Positions 54,736-64,000 of a DNA stretch of 64,000 nt are shown piece by piece. The position numbers and the translations under genes were made by a program. The notes below the pieces were generated by a model. That model was not told where the DNA came from, did no database searches, and saw only the letters and a program-made list of their open reading frames with translations. Position 1 is the stretch's first letter, and each line of letters begins with the position of its first letter. Where the stretch lies: the NCBI RefSeq assembly GCF_022605725.1, contig NC_065551.1, positions 9,548,001-9,612,000 of the forward strand, in the 5' to 3' direction. Source of the DNA: Anthonomus grandis grandis. Lineage: Eukaryota; Arthropoda; Insecta; Coleoptera; Curculionidae.

Positions 54736-56199
54736 CTAACTTCTAATCCATTCTAACAACTTAAGCGGAGCACGCACTATTCGGCCACTTCGCGTAACAT
54801 ACGGCATCACCACACTTTCATTTGTTTTGGGATTTTCGGGTACTCTGCTTTGAATCACTCCCGAATACGCACCGTCTTTATCACTCACGTCGTCCGCATT
54901 CTCCAGATTTTCCTGATTTTCGTTCATTGGCCCCATCGACTCTGTACCTTCCAGTGGATACAGACGTTGCACGGGTCTCAAAAACTGACCTCTTTCAGTA
55001 ACAACTCGAACAAGTCTAACCGCCCCATCCTTCCCAGGTAAGAGATCTGCCACACATCCAAGCGGCCAGTTTGTTCTCTTCTCCACATCGTTTCCAATAA
55101 AAACAATGTCCCCTACCTTCACCTGATGGTTAGAGCTTTTCCTAGGCCACAGTTTCAATTGTCCCAAATATTCGTCTCGAAATCTCCGACGAAGATCTTC
55201 ACTTAACTTTTGCCTGTGTTTTACCCGCCTAGTTAAAGACTGCCGGTCAATAACATCACAGTCAGGCACACCACTCCTACTCGTTGCTTGGTTCCTGAGG
55301 ACCACTGAAGGGACCAAAGGCGTCAAATCACTGGAATCCGTAGACACACAAGTTAATGGCCTGGAGTTAATGACATTCTCGCAGTCACATATTACAGTCA
55401 TCAAACTCTCATAATCCAGTGCGGCACGCCCTAACACCTTTCGTAACAATTATTTTAAAACTCCCATAAGTCTCTCCCAAAAACCGCCCCACCACGTGGC
55501 CGTTGGTGGGTTAAACCGCCACTGAATACGCTCGACACTACAATTTTCAGCGATTTTTTGAAAGTCCACTCGCGAAAATGCATTATCGGTCCCGACAAAA
55601 TTTGTCCCGTTATCACTATAAACAATCTTTGGTCGACCTCGTCTGGCAATAAAGCGTCTTAGAGCCTGCATAAAACTAACCACCGATAACGCAGTGCAAA
55701 GTTCAAGATGAACAGCCCTATATATCGCACAAGTGAAAAGACATACCCACACCTTTTCTCCGGATCTTAAATACAAGGTTTCGGCGAAGTTAATCCCAGT
55801 TACTTCAAACGCCGCCGCATCCCTGACCCGGTCCATCGGTAGTGAAGGCGACTATACTGCAATCGGTTTGGAATTATACCTCTTACAAACTACACACTTG
55901 GAAATTGCCGATTTTACTACTCGACGACCGCCCAAAATCCAGTAATTTTGTCGCAATATACTCATTAATCCCTGAACTCCACAATGACATAATTTCAAGT
56001 GTTCCATAAATATGAGCCGATTGACCAAAAAATGTTTTCCTGGCAAAATTATAAGAAAGAGAAAATTGTTACAATCAGGCCTATTACTTATTCGAGACTT
56101 CAATCTGATAGGGCCATTTTCATCTTTAAAAACATCCATACCATTTAATCGTTTATCGTTACCTCCCATAATATATTCATCTTGGATAAGTCTTAACAC
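54736..56199 (-). pseudogene. BEL integrase core and C-terminal tail
   Basis: The zinc-finger part ends in FWILGGRR-like YWILGGRRVVKSAISKCVVC (about 55930-55880). The core has FEVTGINFAETLYLRSGEK, where the first catalytic Asp (family GIDFAGPL) is Asn, then VYSDNGTNFVG (second Asp) and WWGGFWERLMGVLK (Glu). Stops lie at about 55849 and at 55450-55452. The C-terminal frame (54736-55449) contains LWPRKSSNHQVKVGDIVFIG and RLVRVVTERGQFLRPVQRLY, the usual Pao tail, and ends MPYVTRSGRIVRAPLKLLEW. Not functional. Confidence 0.8.
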
Positions 56200-56207
56200 A
56201 AAAATTT

Positions 56208-56740
56208 CAAATCAATCAAATCAGATGTATTCAGAGCAATTTTTATGTCTCTCGCACTACCGCACATCATTTACGATAATGACATCTAGACCGATCTGTC
56301 GCTACTACCACTCTGATAGGTTCGCATAATATAAATATTAATTTTAAAGTAAAGTTAACTGTAGGCTAACCTAATTTGACACACATTTTTTCCCGCCATC
56401 TAATAAACCACAATAAATGTAAACAAAATACAAAGGAGACCAACCTTCTCCCCTTTTTAAATACTGTTCGTCCTGTTTAGTGTTCTGTATAGTTTTAAGT
56501 GTGTCTAAATGTTACGTGTAATTTTAATAATATCGAATGTGTTCCCACTATGGAAAACTTCTGGGCTTAACTGACAAGTGAGTACATTCCATTCGTTCAC
56601 CTTTGACTATAGTGTCTTTTACGCATTTAACACCCAACTCATTTCAGTTAGCACTGATGATGGCTCATACGCCGAAAGCGCTCTGCTAAGCTTTTAAAAT
56701 ATAAATTGCTCTGAATACATCTGGTTTGATTGATTTGTAT
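56208..56740. other. Insert flanked by 33 bp inverted repeats
   Basis: The arms at about 56208-56240 and 56703-56735 (aatcaatcaaatcagatgta… and its near-exact complement) enclose about 460 bp that interrupt the BEL integrase N-terminal region. The interior is non-coding and carries a hammerhead-like motif near its right end. It could be a Penelope-type fragment or a small foldback element; no protein identifies it. Confidence 0.5.
56651..56690 (+). ncRNA. Hammerhead ribozyme-like motif B
   Basis: CUGAUGA (56654-56660), then U, then a three-pair stem II (GGC/GCC, 56662-56673, loop ucauac), GAA(A) (56674-56677), and a three-pair stem III AGC/GCU with five-base loop. A UA dinucleotide at the cleavage position (56686-56687) follows. 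Stem I is weak: three pairs after one mismatch. The extra U after the core is shared with motif A at 34744-34787. Confidence 0.4.
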
Positions 56741-56957
56741 TGTCCTTCGAGCAACACAGCCACTTCCCTCTTACAAAAATTTCAGCCTGATCAATTTCCT
56801 CCGAAGTTAAACGCCCTTTGCGCCGCTCTTTATTCCTTACATTGTAAATAAATCGAAATATCCATGCACGCATCCTAATGGCTTTCATATAATGGGAAAA
56901 ATAACCTAAATGCCACTCCTCAATAGACATTCTCCATGTCCCTTGGTTAACTAAGAC
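56741..56957 (-). pseudogene. BEL segment between RNase H and integrase
   Basis: The frame read on the minus strand gives MKAIRMRAWIFRFIYN and GRLTSEEIDQAEIFVRGKWL, which matches the short helical region before the integrase zinc finger in Pao elements. It is bounded by the LINE on its upstream side and the palindrome-flanked insert on its downstream side. Confidence 0.65.
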
Positions 56958-57353
56958 CAATCAATCAATCAATCAATGCTTTATTATCATAAAATTTAAA
57001 ATTTTGTTGACAAAGCTATTATTTAAATAAATCATACAAACAAAATATACACAAAGACAAAACAAAAAATACAAATATATAAAAATAAAAAATACAACAA
57101 AACATACAAAAAACTTAACAATTTTATAAATTGTTTAGGTCACATTTCCTTAAAATCTATAAAATATATATACATTCACTTGTATACAAAGTCGGCAAAA
57201 GGCAGTTGTTTACAAAAACATTATTAGCAAACTACTAATTTGTTTATATAATATACGAATATTATTTATGTACATTATCATAACAACATAAACAAATTTA
57301 CCAGTCTTTAGGAAGCGCGTGCTTAAAATTACATAACATTAATTATTAAAAAA

Positions 57354-57674
57354 TTAAAAAAAGTCGTTTACTGTGTATAAGGCTCTCTCCAGCAAGTATG
57401 ATTTCAGAGCTTTTCGAAATTTGGAAAAAGTTGTTATTGATTTGATTTCAAATGGGAGATGATTGTGCATTTTTTTTGCTTTGTAAAGAATGGATCGTTT
57501 AACTAGTTCTGATCGTGGGGTTGGTAGATAAAGATCGTACTCTGCGTTTCTAAGAGGATAATTGTGAGATGGCCTTTCTGACATATCTGATAAGTGCTTG
57601 CGGATTAGGCAGACGGATTCAAATATAAATAAGGAAGGAAGAGTTAGTATTTTAAATTTTTTTAAATATTCCTG
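57354..57674 (-). pseudogene. LINE ORF2 C-terminus beyond a TGA
   Basis: It continues in the same frame as the long ORF after one TGA (57677-57675): KKFKILTLPSLFIFESVCLI, RPSHNYPLRNAEYDLYLPTP, KKMHNHLPFEIKSITTFSKF, ending ALYTVNDFF. It matches the C-terminus of the LINE at 48.9-51.5 kb (…NLDDFFNDRF), so the TGA is a premature stop. Confidence 0.75.
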
Positions 57675-60368
57675 TCAGTGAGTTCTGTAATTTAGTCTTA
57701 ATGAATAGCGTATAGCTCTTTTTTGTAGCTTAAATATGCGTTCAAATTGAGTCGCACCACACGTACCCCAAAACGGAAGGGCATATCGGAGGTGCGACTC
57801 AAACAGGGCATAATAAACTGTTATAGCCGTTGCCAAACTTAGCTCCCTGGATACTGATCTCAGAGCAAAACATGCAGAACTTAATTTTTTGTATAAGTAA
57901 TCGATGTGGATATCCCATTTTAAAGAGTTGTCTACCATCAGTCCCAAGAACTTTACGGAATCAACGACCTCCATTCTGTTGTTATTAATTACAAAAGGTT
58001 GCATCGCACCGCTAAATGATAATACTCTAGTTTTTGAGACATTAAGGCACAAGAGATTTGAATCGCACCACGATTTAATGGTGACTAGGTCACGAGATAT
58101 GGTTCTACGAAGAGCCACCATATTTAAGTTGCTCCAAGAAAAACTAGTATCGTCCGCAAAGAGACAAATTTTACCATTTATGTCCAGATTAGCAATATCA
58201 TTTATAAATAGAAGAAACAAAATAGGGCCTAGAACTGAGCCCTGAGGTACCCCGCATTCTATTGGCTTGCTCGAAGACGTCATCGAATCAACCCTAACAA
58301 ACTGATTCCTGTTGTTCAGGTATGACATGAACCACTCGAGAGGTGTTCCTCTAATTCCATAGTGCTGCAATTTATTAATTAGGATATTATGATTTACACA
58401 GTCGAAAGCTTTAGAGAAATCACAGAAAATTGTTGCTGTAGAGAGATGGCTGTTTAGGCTGGAGTATATATTATTAAAGAGGGACAACATAGCATCATTG
58501 GCGCACTTGTTACTTAAGAATCCGAACTGATGCGGGGTTATAATTTTATATTTAAACAAAAAGGATAAAAGTCGTTTCTTTACCAGTCTTTCAATAATCT
58601 TCGATAATGTTGGGAGAAGTGCAATTGGGCGATAGTTCGAACATTGATCCTTCTCGCCCCCTTTATGTAAAGGAATAATAATTGCCGTCTTAAGGCAGCT
58701 TGGAAAGATTCCAATTTGAAGAGACATATTAATCAAGTTGGTAAGATGGTTTAAAGTGATATCCGGGAGATTTGAAAACATTTTGAGCGTTAGACCATCA
58801 GCCCCAGATGAAGATTTGTTTTTAATGTCTTTTATTGTGCTGCGTAGTTCTTCTAATGCTATGGGTGTAAGAAAGAAATTATGTAAATTCTCATTAGCGA
58901 GATATGAGAGAGGATCGTGGGAAGGAGTTACGGTATTCATGAGATTTTTGGCTACATTTATAAAGTAGTTGTTTAAGTTATCCGGTGAAGTGGGGATTGT
59001 GATAGATGGGGAAGCCTTATCCCTTAATTCATTAACAATAGACCAAGTTTCCTTACCAACATTTGCAGAATTAGAAATCCTTTTATTGTAATAGAGGTCC
59101 TTGGCTGCCTTTATTGTTTTATGGTAAATTTTTTTGTACAACCTTACGTAATCGTGGAAGAACACACTGTCTGAGAATTTTTTTAAGTATGATAAGGAGC
59201 GTATATTTTTAGAAGACAAGCGTAAGCCTTTAGTAGACCATGGTTTTTTTTGTTTAATTTTGATGGGTCTAAGAGGAAATGAGTTGGATGCCAAATCAGA
59301 CAGTGACTTTATAAATCGAGAAAACTCAGTGTTAACATCATCAGATAGGAAGTCCCAGTCCGTTCTTAGACATAGATTTTTGAAATTTAGGAAATTTTTT
59401 TCCCCAAAGATACGGCACATTTTGCGCGGGACTCTTTTATTTTTGTGATTTGGAGAAAATTTAGTTAACACTGCTTCATGATCGGAGAAACCTGAGTTAA
59501 AGACAGTTAAATCAACGAGTTCCGGATCAAAGGTTGATACGACGTAGTCAATGATACTAGAGCTAGTTTTGGTTATTGATGAGGAGATCCTAGACACAAC
59601 CACGTATTCCCATTCCTCTTTTACAAAAGATTTGGAAGGTGGAGGAGTGGTTTTGTTTATGGGAGTCTTCACATCTATAGGCTTTTCCAAATGCTCGGTC
59701 TGCGTTGAACAGGATTTTTTTGGTTTCAGGAGGCTACTTCCACTACTCGTGTTTCCCTTAGAAGTTAAATTGTCGATGGAAAGTGCCATTTGGTTAACAC
59801 TTTTTCGGAGATCACCCATTTCCTTTGCGAGCTCTTCCCTTGATGAGTCGTGTATCTGGACCTTAACAGAATCTCCATGATTATCCAGGAGAATAGACGA
59901 GAGATTAAAAATGCCTTGCTTCATTTCCCTGATGGAATGGAATAAGGTTTCTTTTCCGTTTTCAGGAGTTCTTGTATGGAGGCAATGAATTTCATCTATT
60001 TTATCGTATAAGGTCTTCCATTTCGAGTCATGGTAGCTCAGAATGTCGTAGATCTCAGATAATACAGGGAACAGTTCGTTGTTCTTTTTTAGGCACGTTC
60101 CCAATGCTTCAACAATTTCAAGGGGAATCTGACTTTTTTGTAGATGAGAGACTTTGTCGTGCAAGTATTTGAGTGTCGGAGAGTCACAGACATTGCAAAA
60201 ATATCTTACATTGTGGCACTTCTGCTGATAAAGCGCTTTTGTCATTGTCTTGTCCAGCCCGGTGCAGTTCATGCAGAAATTCCGGCGACACTCTCCGCTG
60301 CAACGAAGTTTATATTTATCCTTATCGGATACGGTTTTTTGACACGAATCACATTTGAACTCAGTCAT
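57675..60368 (-). CDS. LINE ORF1-ORF2 fusion lacking most of the endonuclease
   Basis: This is a single 897-codon frame. The start MTEFKCDSCQKTVSDKDKYK opens a PHD-like zinc finger (CDSC … CSGEC … FCMNC … FCNVC, residues 4-60), typical of CR1 ORF1. A helical linker follows and a region ending KEEWEYVVVS (about residue 260). The frame then passes directly into the end of the endonuclease (IIDYVVSTFDPELVDL, SGFSDHEAVL), so the catalytic endonuclease blocks are deleted in frame. RT is complete: SSSGADGLTLKMF, CSNYRPIALLPTLSKIIERL, FCDFSKAFDCVNHNILINKL (motif A), GVPQGSVLGPILFLLFINDI, and ICLFADDTSFSW (catalytic FADD). I chose the Met at 60368 because the upstream 40 residues are hydrophobic leader-like sequence unrelated to the family. 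The frame ends at a premature TGA. Confidence 0.8.
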   Translation of the reverse strand: MTEFKCDSCQKTVSDKDKYKLRCSGECRRNFCMNCTGLDKTMTKALYQQKCHNVRYFCNVCDSPTLKYLHDKVSHLQKSQIPLEIVEALGTCLKKNNELFPVLSEIYDILSYHDSKWKTLYDKIDEIHCLHTRTPENGKETLFHSIREMKQGIFNLSSILLDNHGDSVKVQIHDSSREELAKEMGDLRKSVNQMALSIDNLTSKGNTSSGSSLLKPKKSCSTQTEHLEKPIDVKTPINKTTPPPSKSFVKEEWEYVVVSRISSSITKTSSSIIDYVVSTFDPELVDLTVFNSGFSDHEAVLTKFSPNHKNKRVPRKMCRIFGEKNFLNFKNLCLRTDWDFLSDDVNTEFSRFIKSLSDLASNSFPLRPIKIKQKKPWSTKGLRLSSKNIRSLSYLKKFSDSVFFHDYVRLYKKIYHKTIKAAKDLYYNKRISNSANVGKETWSIVNELRDKASPSITIPTSPDNLNNYFINVAKNLMNTVTPSHDPLSYLANENLHNFFLTPIALEELRSTIKDIKNKSSSGADGLTLKMFSNLPDITLNHLTNLINMSLQIGIFPSCLKTAIIIPLHKGGEKDQCSNYRPIALLPTLSKIIERLVKKRLLSFLFKYKIITPHQFGFLSNKCANDAMLSLFNNIYSSLNSHLSTATIFCDFSKAFDCVNHNILINKLQHYGIRGTPLEWFMSYLNNRNQFVRVDSMTSSSKPIECGVPQGSVLGPILFLLFINDIANLDINGKICLFADDTSFSWSNLNMVALRRTISRDLVTIKSWCDSNLLCLNVSKTRVLSFSGAMQPFVINNNRMEVVDSVKFLGLMVDNSLKWDIHIDYLYKKLSSACFALRSVSRELSLATAITVYYALFESHLRYALPFWGTCGATQFERIFKLQKRAIRYSLRLNYRTH

Positions 60369-60734
60369 TTTTTTATTAAGGTGAAGAAAGAAAAGAAATA
60401 TATAATAATAAAAAATGTAAGATTGTAGACTAAAAAGTTCAAAGACAAAAACACTTATGTAGGGGTCAATGCTAATTGCCAAAGTCAAGTTCAGTTAAGC
60501 GGGAACAAATTTATAAACAGGTAGCACGCGCACAATAAACACTAGCCGCGTCGTCGTAATGTTATGATGGTTCAACAAACTATGTTGACAAAACACGTGT
60601 ATTAAACAGGAACTACTTTTAGATCCGGAACAATAACAGTCAAGCGGAACTATTATTTTTTGCAGGAATCACGCACAGCAGAAACGTCAAAAAAAAATCA
60701 AAATAGAACAAAACAAAACAAAACATCAATCCGG

Positions 60735-62534
60735 CAGAGCCAACGAGTGGAAACACGACCGCTTCGTACGACTGCTGCTGAACTAATGCCATGACCGTAA
60801 CCAATTTTTTCTTCCCTTCCTTACAGATTTCTTCTTCATCACGATCGAAATCTTCTTGAATAGCGGTAAATGAATCCTGATAAAGCCATTCTGGTCCCTC
60901 CCACCATTTTGATTTAACCAGCTGTGATACGGAGCATCCTCGTGATGCGAGATCAGCTGGATTCAATACCCCTGGTACGTGACGCCATGTTCCAGATGAC
61001 GACAGTTTCCTTATTTCTGTAACTCGATTCCAGACAAATGTAGACCACTCCTCGGATCTTATTATCCATGAAAGTACGGTCGTCGAGTCGGTCCAGAAGA
61101 ATGTTTGTATCTCACCATCAAAGATTTCTTTTATTGTGTTATAGAGCCTAACAGCAATAACGGCCCCCATCAATTCAAGCCTTGGTATAGATATTGCTTT
61201 TATTGGTGCCACCCTTGATTTTGCCTCTAAAAGTCGAACAAAAACAATGCCATTATGTACTCCCCTTAAAAACACCACTGCCGAAAAAGCCTCCTTACTT
61301 GCATCGCAAAAAACGTGCAAAGCCAATTGCTCAGCTTCCTGCGCTCCTGACATGATCCATCTAGGTATTCTAATGGATGACAAAAGTGGAAGTTCTCTAA
61401 TCCAGTTCTTGAAAGATGTTTCTAGCACATTATCTACCGATGCATCCCAGCCCAACTGCTTTTTCCATGTCTTTTGCTATAGGAGTTTCGTAATCAAGCT
61501 GGTAGGAGCACTGTACCCTATTGGATCAAACACGCGTTGTGCTAGTGACAACATGACTTTCTTGGTAACAGGATTATCTTCAATGTTATCCTTATAGTCT
61601 TGGCTAATAAATAAAGTATCATCCTGCTTATTCCACTTCATACCCAGAACTGCCGTCGTAGGGTCGAGACTTTCATCCTGCACCTGACCAGTGTACTCCC
61701 ACCCTCTAAGGTCAAATTTACCTTCCGCCATTATTACTATTGACCCCTGGATAAATGCGTCTAGATCTTCGTTCGTACCTACGCTAGTCACGCAAATATC
61801 AACATAAAAACTTTTGGAGAGTTTTACTGCAACATCACTGGATACAGGAATATCATTTACTTCGCATTTTTCGGCCATTTTTGACAAATGATATTCCAGC
61901 GTCGCCCCCAGTAAAAATGGGCTGCTGTTAATACAAAACACCACCCTGCGATGACGAAATACCTTTTCTTCACCCTTTTCATTGCTCCAAAGAAATGTAA
62001 GAAAATCTCGGTCATCTTTGTTGACACTTATTTGCAAAAATAAGTGTCAAAAAATACTCCTATTTTCTGTTGTCTAAACCTCAACAAAATATCTGGAATC
62101 AATTCTATCAAATTAACTCCGTTCTCCAGACACTGATTCAAAGAAGGGTGTCCTTTTCCCTTGCTAAGGCATCAACTACAGGGCGAATCTTCGTAGATGC
62201 ACTCTCTAATTTGACGACTGGTCGATGTGGTAAATAATGGGACTCTCCATTTTGATGCATCTCTTGAACCACTTCTATGATTTTTTCATTTTGCCACTCC
62301 CTAAACACCTCATCATATACTTTGTAGTAACCATCCTTGGTTGATCGTGTTATCTAATCTTCTTCTTGCAATGTTGTAGTTACTGGGCAACGCCAGATGT
62401 CCCTCTAACCATGGCAGCCTAACTTTATATCGTCCTTCAGCATCAATTGAAATAGTATCAAGAAACAAAGCTTTTGCTGCCAATGCTGTTTCATCACGAG
62501 CCTTCTTTTCCCCCGGATCACTTATACCCAACAC
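60735..62534 (-). pseudogene. BEL RT and RNase H
   Basis: Start MLGISDPGEKKARDETALAA (62534), then GRYKVRLPWLEGHLALPSNY; the RT entry region is broken by frameshifts between 62350 and 62040. The palm resumes with ISVNKDDRDFLTFLWSNEKG, VFCINSSPFLLGATLEYHL, and SFYVDICVTSVG, where the fourth position of the YVD(D/N) box is Ile. Next is VLGMKWNKQDD and a conserved RVFDPIGYSAPT, a stop near 61477, and RNase H: LHVFCDASKEAFSAVVFL, IPRLELMGAVIAVRL and FFWTDSTTVLSWI, with HVPGVLNPADLASRG. RNase H acidic residues are all present. The tail is cut by the LINE near 60735. Confidence 0.8.
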
Positions 62535-63068
62535 GTCCAGTTCCTAAAGATTAGATATAGATGCATTATTGACAAAAAGCGATATCGTAGTCATAGATAG
62601 GGTTTTAGGTTCTACAAGTGGTATTCTCCCCATTAACGTCCAGCCTAGTAAAGTTTCTACATCCACTAATCCACACTCTAAAATATGCCTCCTCCCAGTA
62701 TAAAGCTTCCCTGCAATGTCTGCTCCTATCAATAACTTTATCGGAGCAGAATCATATGAATCCGATATCTCAATATTCAAAGTCTGCAATTCTTCCATCC
62801 AGGGTCCATTAAATATGGAGGCCACAATATTACAAATCATTGGCTGATCCAGAGCCTCATAAGTGCAGCTATAACTATTGCGATTTAATCTGACGTCATA
62901 ACAATCGTGAATCTGCGGTAACTCAGTCCTACCAAACAAACCATGAACAATATTTTTCCTTTTAGACTGGTACCCCATAAATTCAGCAGTCCGCTTCAAA
63001 ACATAAGATCTTTGCGAACCAGTGTCTATAAGCGCGCGCACAAATCGCGTTTTATCCAAATGACACAT
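62535..63068 (-). pseudogene. BEL protease and linker
   Basis: FVRALIDTGSQRSYVLKRTA carries the DTG active site. The linker has IKLLIGADIAGKLYTG and TLLGWTLMGRIP, conserved in Pao polyproteins. An in-frame TAG (about 62544-62546) interrupts the family SxLWELDxLGI motif, where Trp is expected, separating it from the RT part. Confidence 0.8.
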
Positions 63069-63236
63069 CTTTATGCGTAATGCAAAAAATTCTGAGTTTT
63101 ACAACTATTCGCAAGTGTCTGATCTACTGTATCAGGTTGCATCCATGCTGCTCTTTTGTTCAGAACTTTCCCGGTTAGGTTTATTTGCTGAAAGTTCAGT
63201 ACACATCAAAGGTGAATGTGACTTGCTGCAAATAAC

Positions 63237-64000
63237 TCAGCTCAAACGAGTTCGACACTTTCTGGACTGATGACCCTGTTTCAAACAACGAAAACATGCC
63301 CCGCTTTTAGATAAAATATCCTTTTTTTGTTCAAAGCTTAATTTCTGAGCCTCAAAGCAGTTTAAACTATCATGAAGATTTTGACAAAAAATACATTTTA
63401 ATGCTATATCCGAGTTAACGAGCCCCATAGCCGTATGAAACTTAGCGTCAGTTTCTTGACCCGTTTTTGATTTAAAGCCAACCTTCTTCGTAGCATTTTG
63501 TAGGTCAAAACCTTTCACGGCTAAAGAAATACGTTGTTCGCTATCGACTTCCAATTTTAAGAACTGCATAAGATTTTTAAGCCGATTTTCCACTGAAGAA
63601 ACCCCCTGTGCGTTTTCCAAAGATACCTGTGATCCCCGATCTCCCGTATCTGGTGTCCGTTGCCAAATCCTTAATAATTCCGACGGTAAACATGATTCGA
63701 CCAACGGAAACAACATTGCCGCATATTTATCGGATGTGATACCGAGGGTCTCTAACGCCTGTAACTGAGTTTCTAATTTATCATATAACAGAGTTGTATC
63801 GACCTGCTTATAGCCAGACGAGGTATTGTTAATAACTAATTTAAGTAATTCCCGCACGTAAACTTCGACTTGTAAGTCCTCATCAAACGATCAAACCGCG
63901 ATAAAAGACAGTCCACCATTTTAGTATAATTACTCCCAGTTGCGGGAAAACTATCGACTAGTTGCCTTGTCCTACTACCCTTAACTGTAGCTTGCACTAG
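63237..64000 (-). pseudogene. BEL Gag, partial at the right edge
   Basis: The open frame 63237-63857 has LKLVINNTSSGYKQVDTTLL, LGITSDKYAAMLFPLVESCL, and two knuckle-like clusters, CIFCQNLHDSLNC and CFRCLKQGHQSRKC. Upstream to 64000 the Gag continues in another frame with GSRTRQLVDSFPATGSNY, so a frameshift lies near 63880. The gene start is outside the window. Confidence 0.75.

Larger units (their letters stand above)
56958..60730 (-). mobile_element. CR1-like LINE inserted in the BEL element
   Basis: A minus-strand LINE with its 3' end at a (TTGA)n run (56958-56976), a 3' untranslated stretch to 57353, one long ORF, and a 5' leader reaching about 60480-60730. The BEL reading stops near 60735 and resumes at 56957. 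The 5' border is not sharp. Confidence 0.75.
54435..64000 (-). mobile_element. BEL/Pao retrotransposon, continues past the right edge
   Basis: Minus-strand element with its 3' LTR at 54435-54590 and gag at the right edge of the window; the 5' LTR is outside. Order from right to left: gag, protease, RT, RNase H, [LINE insertion], integrase [with a palindrome-flanked insert], C-terminal tail, polypurine tract (ggtgggagga, about 54600-54591), LTR. Confidence 0.85.

Noticed and set aside
58738..60428. Several plus-strand frames opposite the CR1-like LINE (58738-58968, 59551-59880, 60144-60428)
   Set aside because: All are antisense shadows of the long minus-strand ORF with ordered ORF1 and RT motifs.

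Overview
This window is AT-rich eukaryotic DNA that looks like an insect genome, possibly a beetle, although the order cannot be fixed from sequence alone. The evidence is a spliced insect-type arylsulfatase gene fragment embedded in transposon families typical of insects (Tc1/mariner, MULE, Crypton-like, BEL/Pao, Ty3/gypsy, CR1-like and other LINEs, tRNA-derived SINEs). There are no operons, ribosome binding sites, CRISPR arrays or rRNA genes. Nearly every open reading frame comes from a mobile element, and almost all are broken.

Region by region. 1-1.7 kb: a Crypton-like tyrosine recombinase remnant (+) and a decayed multicopy transposase-like gene (-). 3.2-7.8 kb: the first two exons of an arylsulfatase B-like gene (-), separated by a 4.3 kb intron that holds a nearly complete Tc1 element, a mariner-like remnant, a possible SINE and a pair of long inverted arms. 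9.3-12.3 kb: an internally deleted Ty3/gypsy element with 227 bp LTRs. 12.5-15.4 kb: a decayed LINE split by a gag-protease fragment that sits between two direct copies of the LINE. 16-21.7 kb: a mariner-like element split by a BEL/Pao element with 111 bp LTRs. 22-27.9 kb: three further decayed transposases and an integrase scrap. 28.2-32.6 kb: a second copy of the multicopy transposase-like gene, split by a young LINE. 33.4-37.4 kb: a dead CR1-like LINE, a hammerhead-like motif, a MITE and an orphan open frame. 37.4-40.4 kb: a gypsy element (-) with an intact gag and a truncated pol.

41.7-54.4 kb is the best-defined structure: one Mutator-like element (MULE) with 146 bp terminal inverted repeats and a 9 bp target duplication. 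It is split by an 8 kb gypsy element (4 bp target duplication), which itself carries a CR1-like LINE. 54.4-64 kb: a BEL/Pao element (-) running off the right edge, split by a CR1-like LINE (-) and by a palindrome-flanked insert containing a second hammerhead-like motif.

I found no cooperating novel system such as an operon, defence island or biosynthetic cluster. The items most worth checking are the cysteine-to-serine change at the sulfatase catalytic site, the nested MULE, the two hammerhead-like motifs, the CR1-like LINE whose ORF1 is fused in frame to an endonuclease-less ORF2, and two template-switch-like hairpins in mariner remnants.
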